From contig MU404073.1 in assembly GCA_022695795.1 (NCBI GenBank), forward strand, positions 451,667 to 515,666: a stretch of DNA of 64,000 nucleotides, read 5' to 3'. The position numbers and the translations under genes are program-made. The notes under the pieces are model-generated. The model saw nothing but the letters and a program-made list of their open reading frames with translations. It did not search any database and was not told where the DNA came from. The DNA is from Biscogniauxia marginata. Lineage: Eukaryota; Ascomycota; Sordariomycetes; Xylariales; Xylariaceae. The first letter of the stretch is position 1. Each line of letters starts with the position of its first letter. Shown here piece after piece: positions 24,001 through 36,895 of the stretch.

Positions 24001-27000
24001 TTTAAAGAAACGAATACAAAAACGAAATATATCGCTTATATAATTTAAGTAACCAAACTTGAAAATCCAATAAAAAAAGTACCGCGCGAATACCTTTATT
24101 TCCATAAATTATTTAGAAATAAAACAAAAAAAAATTACTAAAATATAACTAATGGAATTATTAAATTTACTTTAAAAAAGAAAAACAACTAAAATTATTC
24201 TTAATATATCTTATAAATTAAGAAAAATAAAAAGCACTATAAAAAGGAATCTAGAAGGATCTCGATAAAGGATATATTTAAGAGTTAAAATCCTCGTTAA
24301 GATACCCGGTAATTATAATACTTAAAATCGACAAAAACGAGAAGCAATATATTAATAAAAAAGGAAACCTAGTATGGCGATAAGTAATCGACTACCGACA
24401 CCTCAATAAAATAACCAAAAAAAACAGGTACTTATTACTACTAATAAAACTCATAAAAGGACAAATTAACAAGGCCTAAATCTTCATAGTATTAAACCTT
24501 CGCAATAAATATTATATAATCAAAATGACTAAAAGACATAAACAATATATAGCCTTCCGAATAATATATAAATATTATAAATATAAAGTTATACCATTTA
24601 AACTTACCAATACACCCGCTACATTTTAACATATAATTATAATAGTTCTTTGCAAGTTTCTAAACAAATTTATATTTATTTACCTAAATAATATACTAAT
24701 TTACTTAAAAAACGAGAAAAAACATAAAAAACATATAAAGCAAGTATTAAAAACCCTAGAAAAGGCGAACCTACTCGTTTATTCGACTAAAAGTGAATAA
24801 CATATTAAAAAACTAAACTATTTAAGGTTTATAATAAGTCCAAGAGAAATCCGTATTTAAAAAGGAAAAATAATAATAATTAAGGATTAACTAAAACCTA
24901 AAAATGTTACAAATATACACGTATTTCTTGGCTTTATTAATTATATTAAACAACTCATTAAAGATTTCGGGCGTATCGCTAAACTATTAACGGAATTAAT
25001 TACCTTAGTAAAAACAAGAAAGGTTTTCCATTTTACTAAAAAAGCTAGACAGGCTTTTTAACAACTAAAGGAAATTATAACTAATAAAGTTATATATAAA
25101 CTTTTAAACGAAAATAAAAAGAAACGATTAAAGATAAACGCCTTAAATTTCGCTATTAAAGCAGTTTTAAAGCAGTTAAAAGATAATAAGAAATAATACC
25201 CAGTCGCGTACCTATTTAAAGCACTACATAATATTAAATTAAACTATTAAATCTATAACAAGAAACTATTAATAGTTATTAAAGCACTAGAAAAATAAGA
25301 ACTATAACTTAACGAAACAAAAGAACTTATTAACATTTATTTAAATCATAAGAACCTTACACGATTTATAATAACATAAACGCTTAATTAAAGACACGAG
25401 CGTTAAATGATTTTCTTGTTTAAATTCAATTTTAAAATCTAGTACATTAAAAGAAAGGAAAATATCTAAATAAATCTTCTTAATAAAAAGGGAGATTATA
25501 AATCAAAAATCAATAAAAGAAATATCTAGATATTTAAGCAACAAAATAACGAATTAGTTGTATTAACTTACATGCGAATTAATATAAGAAACTAAAAATA
25601 ACGTTTCAAGGAAAATTACAGCTAAAAAGAAAAATAATTATAGTCTTAATAAGAATCCAGCGATAAACTTCTCTTATACAAGGAAAAGGTATATATATTA
25701 AAACGAGTATAAAACGAATTCGTTAAAGAATTTTATAAACATCCTTTACATAGCCACTAAAGGATTTTCAAAACAATAAAACGACTTTAAGAAAAATTTA
25801 ACTTTCTAAGAATACGACAAATAGTTAAAAGAATTATAAAGAATTATAATATCTATAATAAGGCTAAAGCATTACGATATAAACCATATAAATTATTATA
25901 ATTAACCTAGATATTTAACAAGGCGTGGTACACAATTACATGGGATTTCGTAGTGAAATTCTTAGAGTTAAAAGATTTTATTATAGGAGTACTTTATAAC
26001 AGCATATAGGTAATTGTTAATAAACTCACGAAATACGCTTATTTCTTACTATTTAACAAATCGAGCATAATAAAACAATTAGCTTTTAGCTTCTTAAGAA
26101 AGTATATTAATAAACATGGGTTACTAAAACGCGTTGTTTTAAATAGAGATAAGTTATTCACGTTAAAATTTTGAATTAATTTAATAAAACGAATAGGAAT
26201 TAAATAAAAGTTATTTATAACGTATCACCCTTAAATAAACGAGTAAACAAAGAGATTAAACTAAATAATAAAATAATATTTATAAAACTATGTTAATTAA
26301 AAAATAAATAATTAAGTAAATTTATTATTAATAGCTTAAATAGTATATAACACTTCGATTAATAAAGACATAAAAATGTCACTACACGAGGTAATATATA
26401 GGTAAAAAGCGGAAGTTTAAAAACAACTAATTAAACTTATAAAAGTATTAAGAGTCGAAATAAAAGCCCCGAGAGCAGAAATACTATCTAAAAAGGTCTA
26501 GGTAGTATAATAACAGCTATAAAAAGAATTACAATTTATTTAAGATAAAATAACAAAGTACTATAATAAAAAAAGAATTAAGGGACTAATTCTTAAAAAA
26601 GAAAACATGGTTTACTTACTCTATTAACAACAAAACGCAACATTAAAAACACCTTAAATTAAAATAAAGCGATTTAATAAAAAACTTAAATTTAAGAAAT
26701 TAAAATTATATAAAATCGAAAAGGTTATTTTAAAAGTTAATTATAAATTAATATTATTAAAAAGATCTAAAATATATTTTGTATTTCATGTTTCGCTTTT
26801 AAAATTAACACTAAATAACGCCATACCAAAAAACCAATTAGAATTTAAAAAAAACCCTAATAAATACGAAATAAAAAAGATACTAGATTTAAAACGAGTC
26901 GAAAATCAATTACAGTATTTTGTTAAATAGGAAAGCTACCCACTCGAGAAAAACACTTAAAAACCACTTAAACATTTAAAAAATTTAACGAATAAACTTA

Positions 27001-27693
27001 AGAACTTTTACCGCCAGAACCTAGATCGCCTAGAGGGATTTAAGGACCCGGGTCGTGATCTAGTTAAGACCAGTCGAAAAAGGGGAAAACCTTCAAAACA
27101 AGCACGTCTTGCTTAGATTCAAACTAACGTAACGATTCCTTTGTACGTTGTTATTCTTCATTAAGACGCTATTGCTTTGCCTTAAAAAGCTTTTACTCCT
27201 TTAGCTCATCTAAGTTTTTAAGTTTACGCTAAACAAATTTTACTTCTCGCTCGCGAAAAAACTTAAACTATTAATTTAAACGAGATATACGAATTAAAAG
27301 CTTTTAAAGGTTTTAAAAAATATGTCGATACTTCTTAAAAGCCGTATATTTCTCCTTATTAATACGCAGTTTTTTTAAACGAATATTTTTTAAGGAATTA
27401 AAAAAAATACAATTTCTGTCGTATTAAAAAATATTTACCTTAATATAGTTTTAACACTTTTTACGGCCTTTTAACATCTTATAAGTAAAGCCTCGATTAA
27501 AATAATAAAAACATAATATAACTTCGAAACTAAACTCGGCGATCGCGGAAACTAGCTTATAACAATATTCAATAAAACTCTTCTTTGAATCTAGTTAAGA
27601 ACGTTTAATTATCTTTCTTAAAAACATAATAAAGAATAACAAATATTAACTTAAAGCGTTTTAAGGACAAAACAAGTTAAAAAGGAGAAATAA

Positions 27694-27762
27694 TATTACG
27701 AATTAATAGGGATTAAAAAGGTAAATAGTTATATAAATATAGGTCACGTGACTTATAATAGC
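27694..27762 (+). repeat. 3' LTR of element 1, proximal 69 bp
   Basis: Begins TATTACGAATT and aligns base by base, with C/G-to-T/A changes, to the first 69 or so bases of the 5' LTR, then stops at a TAGC (27,759-27,762) where the sequence switches to the reverse complement of integrase. Confidence 0.82.
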
Positions 27763-30700
27763 TTTATTACAAATATTATAACTTTTTATAATTCTTTTAA
27801 CTATTTATTTTATTTCTAGAAAGTCGAATTCTTTTTATAACCGTTTTAATGTTTTAAAGATTTCTTAGTAACTATATAAAGGGTGTTCGTGGAATTTTTT
27901 AATAAACTCGTTTTATATTTATTCCAGTATGTAAACTTTTTCCTTATATGAAAAAAGTTCGTCGTTAGTTTTTTACTAAAACTATAATTGCTTTTCTTTT
28001 TAATTGTAATTTTCTTTAAAACGTTATTTCTAGTTTCTTATATTATTTTATTGATTTTTAACTTATAATCTCCTTTTTTATTAAGAAGATTTATTTAAAT
28101 GTTTTCTTTTCTTTTAATATAATAAATCTTAAAATTAAAATTAAATAAGAAAATCATTTAACATTTATATCTTTAATTAAGCGTTTATATTATTATAAAT
28201 TATATAAGGTTTTTATAATTTAAATAAATATTAATAAGTTTCTTAATTTTATTAAGTTATAATTCTTATTCTTTTAATGCTTTAATAATTACTAATAATT
28301 CCTTATTATAAATTTAATAATTTAGTTTAATACTATGTAGTGTTTTAAATAAGTACGTAACTAAGTACCATTTTTTATTGTTTTTTAGTTGCTTTAAGAC
28401 TATTTCAATGGCGAAATTTAAAGCGTTTATTTTTAGTCGTTTATTTTTATTTTCGTTTAGAAGTTTATATATAACTTTATTAATTATAACTTCTTTTAAC
28501 TACTAAAAAGCTTATTTAACTTTTTTAATAAAATAGAAAGCTTTTTTTGTTTTTATTAAAATAGTTAATTCCGTTAATAGTTTAGTAATTCGCTTAAAAT
28601 CTTAAATGAGTTATTTAATATAATTAATAAAGCTAAGAAATATATATACGTTTATAACACTTTTAAGTTCTAGTTAATCCTTAATTACTACTATTTTTCC
28701 CTTTTAAATGCGGATTTTTCTTAGACTTATTATAAACCTTAAATAATTTAGTTTTTTAATATGTTATTTACTTTTAATTAAATGAATAAATAGGTTTACT
28801 TTTTCCAGGGCTTTTAATACTTATTTTATATATTCTTTATACTCTTTTTCGCTTTTTAAGTAAATTAATATATCGTTTAAATAAATAAATACAAATTTAT
28901 TTAAAAACTTATAAAAAACTATTATAATTATATATTAAAATGTAGTAGATGTATTAATAAGTTTAAATAGCATAACCTTATACTTATAATATTTATATAC
29001 CGTTTAAAAAGCGGTATATTATTCGTGTTTTTTAGTTATTTTAATTATATAATAACTATCGCGAAGATTTAATACTATAAAGATTTAAACTTTATTAATT
29101 TGCCTTTTTATAAGTTTTATTAATAATAACGAATATCTATTTTTTATTACTTTATTAAAATGTCAATAATTAATTACTCGTCATTATATTAATTTTCTTT
29201 TTTTATTAATACGTTACTTTCCGTTTTTATCGATTTTTAATATTATAATTATTAAGTATCTTAATAAGGATTCCGACTTTCGAATATATCCTTTATTAAG
29301 ATCCTTTTAAATTCCTTTTTATAATACCTTTTATTTTTCTTAATTTATAAGATATATTAAGAATAATTTTAGTTATTTTTTTTCCTTAAAATAGATTTAA
29401 TGATTTTACTAATTATATTTTAGTAATTCTTTTTTGGTTTTATTTTTAAATAATTTATAAAAACGGAGGTACTCGCGTAATACTCTTTTTGTTAAATTTT
29501 TAAGCTTAGTTACTCGAATTATATAAGCGATATGTTTCGTTTTTATATCCGTTTTTTAGTGTTATTTACGGTACTTATTTTATAACTTGTAATGATTAAT
29601 TCCTTTTAATTTTAATTTTAATAAAACATATTTATCTCGAAATTTATTTGTAAATTGCTTTTTTTAAGTTAATTTATTTCTAGAATTATATCGTGATTTA
29701 ATATATATATAATGTTAAAAATGTTTTTAAATAGTTATTAAAAAAGGAATTATTTCTCTTAATACCTTATTATTCTTATAATTAAATATATATTCTTTAA
29801 AGTTCCGTAATTTATATAAACTTTATTTATATATTTATAATATATTATTCTTTTAAACTACTTTAATTAAAATATAGTTTTTATTTACTTTTAAATTTAT
29901 AAAGGCTTTATACTTCCTTTTATTATAATAGTATTATTAAGTCTTAATTAAATTTTATATAAAGACTTATTATTTATGACTTTTTACTATTTTACTAGCG
30001 AAAGCTTTTATCGTTTTTTGGTTTTTCACGTCTTTTTTTTTTAGGTTTTTTTAAATCGTTACGGTCTTGATTTTATTTTATTTTTAAGCTTTTATAAAAA
30101 CGTGTTTTTAGTAATCGTTATTTTAATAATTTCTTTAATTACCTTTTATATAGTAAGGAATAAAAAGTTTATTTTTTATATAAAACCTTGTATATTAAAA
30201 CTTTAATTCTTTTTTAAAGGCTTTTTTATAACTTAAATTTGTTTTTTTATTAATTTAAAATTTTTTAAGGTTCTAAATTATTTTTAAATAAAAGGTATAA
30301 TTCTTAAATTTGCTTATTAAAAGTAACTTAATATTTTTTTATAAGTTTATATATATTTTTAAAATTTCTTTTTCCTTTTTAAAGTATATTTTAATAATTC
30401 GTTTATAGCTTAGTTTAATCGTATGGATTTTTACTTATTATTTTGTTAAGTATTTCTTTATAAAACCGAATAAACTAATATTATACTTAACTCGTTTTTC
30501 GAGTTAACGTAAAAAATATAATTTTTTTTATAATTATCGTAATTCTTTTTTAATTTCGTCTTTTTCGAAACCTGCTTCGAGTAAATCGTATATATCGTAT
30601 AATACTAAAATATAACATATATAACCCTTAGTAATTACTTTATTATTTTTTTTGGAATTTAAATAAAAATAATATATTTTTAAATAACGTGGTTATCGTG

Positions 30701-32998
30701 GGACGTTATCGTAAATATACTCGTTTTTTTTTATATTATTACTTTTTAGTTTTTAAGAATAATAACTAGCTTTATCTTTGAAGCTTTTATATATTTAATA
30801 AACGTTGTTAATATAAAAGCTTTAATATAATAATATATATTCTTTTTATAACTTTATTATTTTATTTTTATTAAGGTAAAATGTTTTATTTTTTAGTTAT
30901 TTAACCTTTTTTACTTAATAACCTATTAAACTAATTAATATTATTTAAGTTTTAATAAACATCGTAATTATTATTTATATAAAACTTTTAATATAAACTA
31001 TTATACTTATTTCTTTTTTAATGTATTTTATACTTATTATTATAATAATAGCTTTAATGTAATTTATTATGGTTTAATTTAACCTTTAAGTTATACTTTA
31101 ACTTATAAGTATTATATTTATATAGTAATTCGCTTTTATTACACCTTTACTTAACTTATTTTAGTATAAAGTACTTTAAGTAGTCTTTAAAGCCGTTTTA
31201 ATAGTATTTATAACCTTCGCGTATCGTAATAAGTAAATAATAATACCTTAAATAACGTTTATAAGCTTCTTTTTTATAACCTTAATAAATATTATAACTT
31301 TTTTATAAGGACTTTTTCGTCTTTTTTTATTTTAATAATAATAATAATAAACACTTAATTTACTTTTTTATTATTTTCGAAATAAACCCTTATTTCGAAG
31401 GTTTTTTTTTTCGAATTAAGAAATCCTTTTTATTTTTGGTTTTTTCTTCTTAAAACTTCGGTATTTATTTTTATAATGTTTTTTTATAATTAAAACATTT
31501 AATAATCGACTTATCTCGTTTTTTTTGCTTCTTTTAAGTAATATTAATTTTAATAAGGTTTAATTTAGTTTTAATGCCTTTTCTTATTTTAGCACCACTT
31601 TTATAATTTCCTCTTTTTTATTAATCGCCGTTTTTTTGTTATATCGTTTTTTTCTTTTTAAAGTACCGTTCGAAGTTTTCGTTATTAATAATAATTGCTA
31701 TTATAATATAATTATTAAAATTTTCTAGGTTTTTTTCTTTATATAAATTTGTTTTATATAATTCATTTTTTATATAGTTCTTTAATTTTTAATAAAACAA
31801 ATAATATAAACTTTTAATAAGTAATTATAACTAACTTGCAAGTTTCTTAAACTTAATAACGTAATTTAAGGCCTTTTTATTTTATCGTAATTTATAAAGT
31901 CAAGCTTCGGCTTATTACTTAAAAATTAAGTTATTAAATATAAATTTAAGTTGTTTTTTAAATTTCTTATAATCTTTAAAAACTTTCTTTATATCTTTTT
32001 AAGGGTTTAATTTATTGTTTAAGTAATTTTTTAATATTAATTAAAACTAGGTTAAGGTAGTTCCGATGAAAAGTTAAAATATTATTAAAACTTTTTATTT
32101 CTTAATAATAATTATTCCGTGATAAAACCATAAATAAGTTTTAACTTAAATTAAAAATCCTTCTAAATTACTTGACTTATTATACTTATTAAGTGTAATT
32201 AATTTAAAACCTTTTATATCGAGGGTCGTTATATTATTTTCATCATTTAAGTTACTAGGGTTGCTATTATTTAAAGGTAACTCCGGTTATTTATTTTCTT
32301 TTTTAAGTATTTTTTCCTTTTTCTTTTTTTCTTTTTTAAACGATTCTTTTTATTAAGCTTTAAAAGTGTTTTTAAGGCTCTCTTTTAATTATAATTATAA
32401 TTAACTTTTATATTAATTCTTTTAAACCTTTTTATTATATCGTAAAAAAATGTAAAGCTTTCGTTTAAAAGCTTATTAATTATTATTTTTTATTTGTTTT
32501 TTTATTACCCTTTAGTTTTAAAGGGTATATTTATTTTAAAATGATTCGATCGAGAGTCTCTTCTTTTAAACTAATATTAAGCACTAATTAAAAAGCTATT
32601 AAAATATAACGAACCTCTTTATATGTTCCTAGTTAATTAACTTCATAAGTAAGTATATACTAGATTTTTTTTATTTTAAAAGTAATAATAAATTAAGGTT
32701 AATTTAAAAGATTTTAAGGTTTTTTTATTATAATATTAAGAAATAACTATAATCTTAAATTAATAACTAAAAAACTCAAATAAATAATTAAATACATAAG
32801 AAATTCCAATTTATTTATACTTTATTTTTAAAGAAGTAATATCTCGTATTTTCTTCTTTTCTCTATTGTGAAAAACAGAAATAAATAAAGAATACTTTTA
32901 TTCTCTTCCTTTCTTTATTGCTCCATAAGGAGAGCCACAGAGAATCTTGCTTCAGGTCACGTGACCTCTACTGACCATCATCCCTGTTGGTCGTAACA
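27763..32998 (-). mobile_element. LTR retrotransposon element 2, 5' portion, now inverted
   Basis: Minus-strand gag-pol remnant with its 5' LTR at the right end. The reverse-transcriptase motif reads YLND on the minus strand at 28,872-28,883. Reading on the minus strand it runs from the LTR through gag, protease and reverse transcriptase into integrase, and stops abruptly at 27,763. The rest of integrase, the chromodomain and the matching 3' LTR are at 34,021-36,078 on the plus strand. Heavily RIP-mutated; no intact frame. Confidence 0.85.
32605..32998 (-). repeat. 5' LTR of element 2
   Basis: About 394 bp, with terminal TATAACGAACC and TCGTAACA. Its inner part differs from the element 1 LTR and matches the LTR at 35,698-36,078 (shared GATATTACTT and ATAAAGTATAAATAAATT blocks). 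Flank GAAAC at 32,999-33,003 is one copy of its target duplication. Confidence 0.82.
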
Positions 32999-33668
32999 GA
33001 AACCATTTCGTCCGCGAGCTTGTTTCGTCTACTCGCTTGTGTAATACGTTATAATATTAAATAATAATTAAATTATAAATAAACTTAATATAAATTTTAT
33101 AAATATACGAAAAAAACGAAAAATTTTATATACCTTTTAATTTTAAATAATTATAAAAGTTATTATTTTATTAATTTCGAAAATTATTATTAAAAAATAT
33201 CGTTATATTTTATATATTTAATTATTTATTATGTAAATTTTAATTTTTTAAAATAAATATCTAGTAATTATTTATAAAATTTAATAAATTATTATTATAT
33301 TTATATTATAAAAAACTTTTTAATTAACTTTATAAATTATTTATTATTATAATAATTATTTCGAATATATAAATTAAATATTTTTAATACGTGAATATAT
33401 AAGGTGTATAAATAATAATAAAATTATATAAAGAAAAAGGAGGAGCTTTATAAGTCGTAAATTTACAAGCTTTATATATAAACCTTTATCTCTTTTATTT
33501 AGCTAGGCTATTTAAAGTTAAAACTTATAAGGTCTTTCGAACCTTTATAACCTTGCATTAATTTTAAAAAGTTAAAATATTTATAATAACTCGCGAGATG
33601 TTTTTATAATTTAATTATATTATAAATAAAATTAAAAAGTTTTAAAAGTTTTTTTAATATTAATATAT
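32999..33668. other. AT-rich spacer between elements, with one palindrome arm
   Basis: The first 55 or so bases (AACCATTTCGTCCGCGAGC onward) are an arm of the palindromic repeat and are GC-normal. The rest is nearly pure A/T with no features I can name. In the inferred ancestral order this spacer separated elements 1 and 2. Confidence 0.55.
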
Positions 33669-34020
33669 TGTGACGAACCTCCCTGTGTGTTCCTAGTTAG
33701 CTAACTTCACAAGTAAGTACGTACTGGGTTTTCTTGATTTAAAGGTAACAATGAATTGAGATTGGTTTAATTAATTCATAATGTTATGTTTGTTAAAAAG
33801 GTTTTAAGGTACTCTCACTATAGTATTAAAGAGTAACTATAGTCTTAGATTAATAGCTAGAGAATAAATAACTAAATACATGAGAAATCCTATCCCTTTT
33901 ATACTTAATTTCCTCCTGGGATAATGCCTAACATCCTTAATCATTCTCTCTTATTCTTTATGAGAGCTATAAAAAATATAATTATTCTCTCTTATTCTCT
34001 GTGAGAGTAATAAAAAATGC
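33669..34020 (-). repeat. 3' LTR of element 1, distal part, inverted
   Basis: Begins TGTGACGAACC and carries the element-1-specific block matching ATCCCAGGAGGAAATTAAG in reverse orientation. It ends at GCTA (34,019-34,022) and continues exactly where the 69-bp LTR stub at 27,694-27,762 stopped. Neighbouring ATATA (33,664-33,668 read in reverse) matches the duplication left of 20,672. Confidence 0.85.
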
Positions 34021-36078
34021 TAAAATATCATGATATAAACCATATAAATTATTATAACTAACTTAAATACCTAAAAAAGCATAATATATAATTATATGGG
34101 ATTTCGTAGTGAAATTACCTAAATTAAAAGATCTTATTATAAGAGTACCTTATAATAATATATAGATAATTATTAATAAACTCACGAAATATGCCTATTT
34201 ATTATTATTTAACGAGTTAAATATAATAAAATAACTAGTTTTTAATTTTTAAGAAAGTACGTTAATAAATATAATTTAATAAAACGAATAAAAATTAAAT
34301 AAAAATTATTTTTAATATATTATTTTTAATTAAATAAATAAATAAAAAATTAAACTAAATAATAAAACAATATTTTCGAAGTTATATTAACTAAGAAATA
34401 AATAACTAAATAAAATTATTATTAGTAGCTTAAATAACGTATAATACTTCGATTAACGAAAATATGAAAATATCACTATATAAAGCAATATACAATTAAA
34501 AAGCGGAAATCTAAAAGTCAAAATAAAAGCCCCAAAAGTAGAAATGCTATCCGAAAAAGTTTAAGTAATATAATTATGATTATAAAAAGAATTATAGTTT
34601 ATTTAAAACAAAATAATAAAGGATTAATTCTTAAAAAAAGAGATATAATTTATTTATTTTATTAACGATAAGACGCGTTAATAAAAACGCTTTAAATTAA
34701 AATAAAACGGTTTAATAAAAAACTTAAGTTTAAAAAGTTAAAACTATATAAAGTCGAGAAAGTTATTTTAAAAGTTAATTATAAATTTTCTTTATTAAAA
34801 AGATTTAAAATATATTTTATATTTTATATTTTACTTTAAAAATTAATATTAAAAAAAGCCTCGTTAAAAAAATAATTAAAACTTAAAAAAACCCTTAATA
34901 AATACGAAATAAAAAAAGTATTAAATTTAAGAAAAGTCGGTAATTAATTATAATATTTTATTAAATAAAAAGGTTATTTATTAAAAGAAAATACTTAAAA
35001 AACTTAATAAACAAGCTTAAAAACTTTTATTATCAAAACCCGGATCGGTTAGGAGGTCTTAACGAGGAAAAAAAGGGTTTAATTAAAACTAATTAAAAGA
35101 GGGGAAGGCCTTTAAAGTAAGCGCGTTTTGCTCGGGCTTGAACTAACATAACAATCCCTTTATACGTAGTTACTTTTCGTTAACACGCTGTTACGCCGCT
35201 TTAACGCGTTTTTATTTCTTTATTTCGTTTAAGTTTTAAAAGCCTTTTTAAATAAACTTTATATTTTTCTTTTAAAAAAGTTTTATTAATAATTTAAACG
35301 AATTAAACGATTTAAGGCTTTATTAACTTCGATTTATTAATACTTAAATTCTTAATAAACCTCTTTTTAGTAATAATATTAAAGATTTAAAAACGCTTAT
35401 TTAATAATACGTTTTTCGCGATTAACCTGTAACTTTTTAATATAAAAGCTTTTAAAAGAAAATAACGAAATGTGGTTTTCGTTGCAAAACGACATATTTA
35501 AAGCGTTATAGTTTTAACATTTATTATAACCTTTATTAAAACACTAGAAATAAAGTATAACTTTAAAACTAAATTAAAAAATCGCGTTAACTAAATTCTT
35601 GCGGTATTTAAATAACGATTTCTTATTTATATATATAAAAAATTTAGTTATTTTTTAAAAAAGTATAACGAGTAATAAAATAAAAAAAGAGAAATAGTGT
35701 TATAACTAATAAGAATAATAATTAATAAAGATTACGTGACTTTTAAGTCTCGTGACTTAAAGCAAAATTCTTTATAATTTTTTTTATAAAGTAATAAAAA
35801 AAGAAAAAGAATATAAGATATTACTTTTCTAGGAATAAAGTATAAATAAATTAAAATTTCTTATATATTTAATTATTTATTCGAGTTTTTTAGTTATTAA
35901 TTTAAGATTATAATTACTTCTTAATATTATAATGAGAGTACCTTAAAATCTCTTTAATAAACAAGACATTATAAATCTTTTAAATTAACCTTAATTTATT
36001 ATTACTTTTAAAACAAGAAAAATCTAGTACGTACTTGTGAAGTCAGCTGACTAGGAACACATAGAGAGGTTCGTTACA
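34021..36078 (+). mobile_element. LTR retrotransposon element 2, 3' portion
   Basis: Starts inside integrase at the same point where the piece at 27,763 ends, then runs through the end of integrase and a mutated chromodomain (about 34,880-35,010) to a complete 3' LTR at 35,698-36,078. A purine tract (AAAAAAAGAGAAATAG) precedes the LTR. All frames are broken. Confidence 0.83.
35698..36078 (+). repeat. 3' LTR of element 2
   Basis: 381 bp, TGTTATAAC to GGTTCGTTACA, followed by GTTTC (36,079-36,083), which matches the reverse complement of GAAAC beside its partner LTR at 32,999. Confidence 0.84.
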
Positions 36079-36424
36079 GTTTCCTATATAAAATCGACTT
36101 TTTCGAAAATTCATAACTTTACACGTAAAAATCGGAGAAATCTTGGATCTTTTTTTCTAGTTATATAACTATATAATTTAACTAAAAACAAATTCAAAAA
36201 AAATAATATTAAAAGACACGAAAAGAAAACGCGTAAAAACTAAAATCATAATAAAACGCACGAACCTTTTTACGTATTTTTTTATATATTTCACTTTTTA
36301 TTTTTTTAAATTTTAATTTAATTAAATTATATAATTATATAATTAGAAAAAAAGGTTCGAGACTTTTCCGATTTTTACGCGTAAAGTTATGAATTTTCGA
36401 AAAAGTCGATTTTATATAGGAAAC
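36079..36424. repeat. Centre of a palindromic (foldback/MITE-like) repeat
   Basis: The two halves are inverted copies for about 100 bases each: GTTTCCTATATAAAATCGAC at the left end and its complement GTCGATTTTATATAGGAAAC at the right end, continuing inward through TTTTTCGAAAATTCATAAC with few mismatches to an AT-rich centre near 36,250. The palindrome continues outside the two retroelements that interrupt it, at 32,999-33,053 and 43,973-44,025. No coding capacity; probably a non-autonomous inverted-repeat element of roughly 450 bp before the insertions. Superfamily unknown; a TA next to the outer end hints at Tc1/mariner but this is weak. Confidence 0.78.
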
Positions 36425-36895
36425 TGTAACGAACCTCCCTGTGTGTTCCTAGTCAGCTGACTTCATAGGTAAGTACGTACTAGATTTTCTTAATTTAAAG
36501 GTAATAATGAATTAAAATTGATTTAAGTGGTTCACAATATCTTGTCCGTTAAAAAGATTTTAAGGTACTCTCATTATAATATTAAGAAGTAATTATAATC
36601 TTAAATTAATAACTAAAAAACTAAAATAAATAACTAAATATATAAGAAATACCCTTTTTTTTATACTTATTTATTTTGTTCTTTATTCTTTATAATTAAT
36701 ATATTAAATATATTTAAATCACTTTATTTATAATGATCTATTTTATACTACTAAATGGATACACTTAAATTACTTTATTTATAATGATTTATATTACGTA
36801 ATATTGTATTCAAATATTTTATCTTATCGATATCTTTATAGTTTATGTTTTAATACCTTTATAAAAAACCTTTTTAATAAGTTAAGTTCGTAATA
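36425..36895 (-). repeat. 3' LTR of element 3
   Basis: 471 bp from TGTAACGAACC to AAGTTCGTAATA. The outer 60 bases are GC-normal; the inner part is strongly AT-mutated compared with its partner. Confidence 0.84.

Larger units (their letters stand above)
20672..27762 (+). mobile_element. Ty3/gypsy chromovirus-type LTR retrotransposon, element 1 (RIP-mutated, 3' LTR split)
   Basis: Plus-strand element with a 378-bp 5' LTR. Recognisable remnants in order: a CCHC zinc knuckle at 22,191-22,232 (second Cys now Tyr); a reverse-transcriptase core at about 24,660-24,720 where the YLDD motif reads YLNN (24,681-24,692); an integrase region around 25,700-26,600; and a chromodomain at about 26,860-26,985 in which Trp codons are now TAG or TAA. 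All these changes are G-to-A on the coding strand, as RIP produces. A polypurine tract (AAAAAGGAGAAA, 27,680-27,691) precedes the 3' LTR, which is cut off at 27,762; its missing part is found inverted at 33,669-34,020. A patch at about 22,800-23,040 is oddly unmutated. No functional gene remains. Confidence 0.88.
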
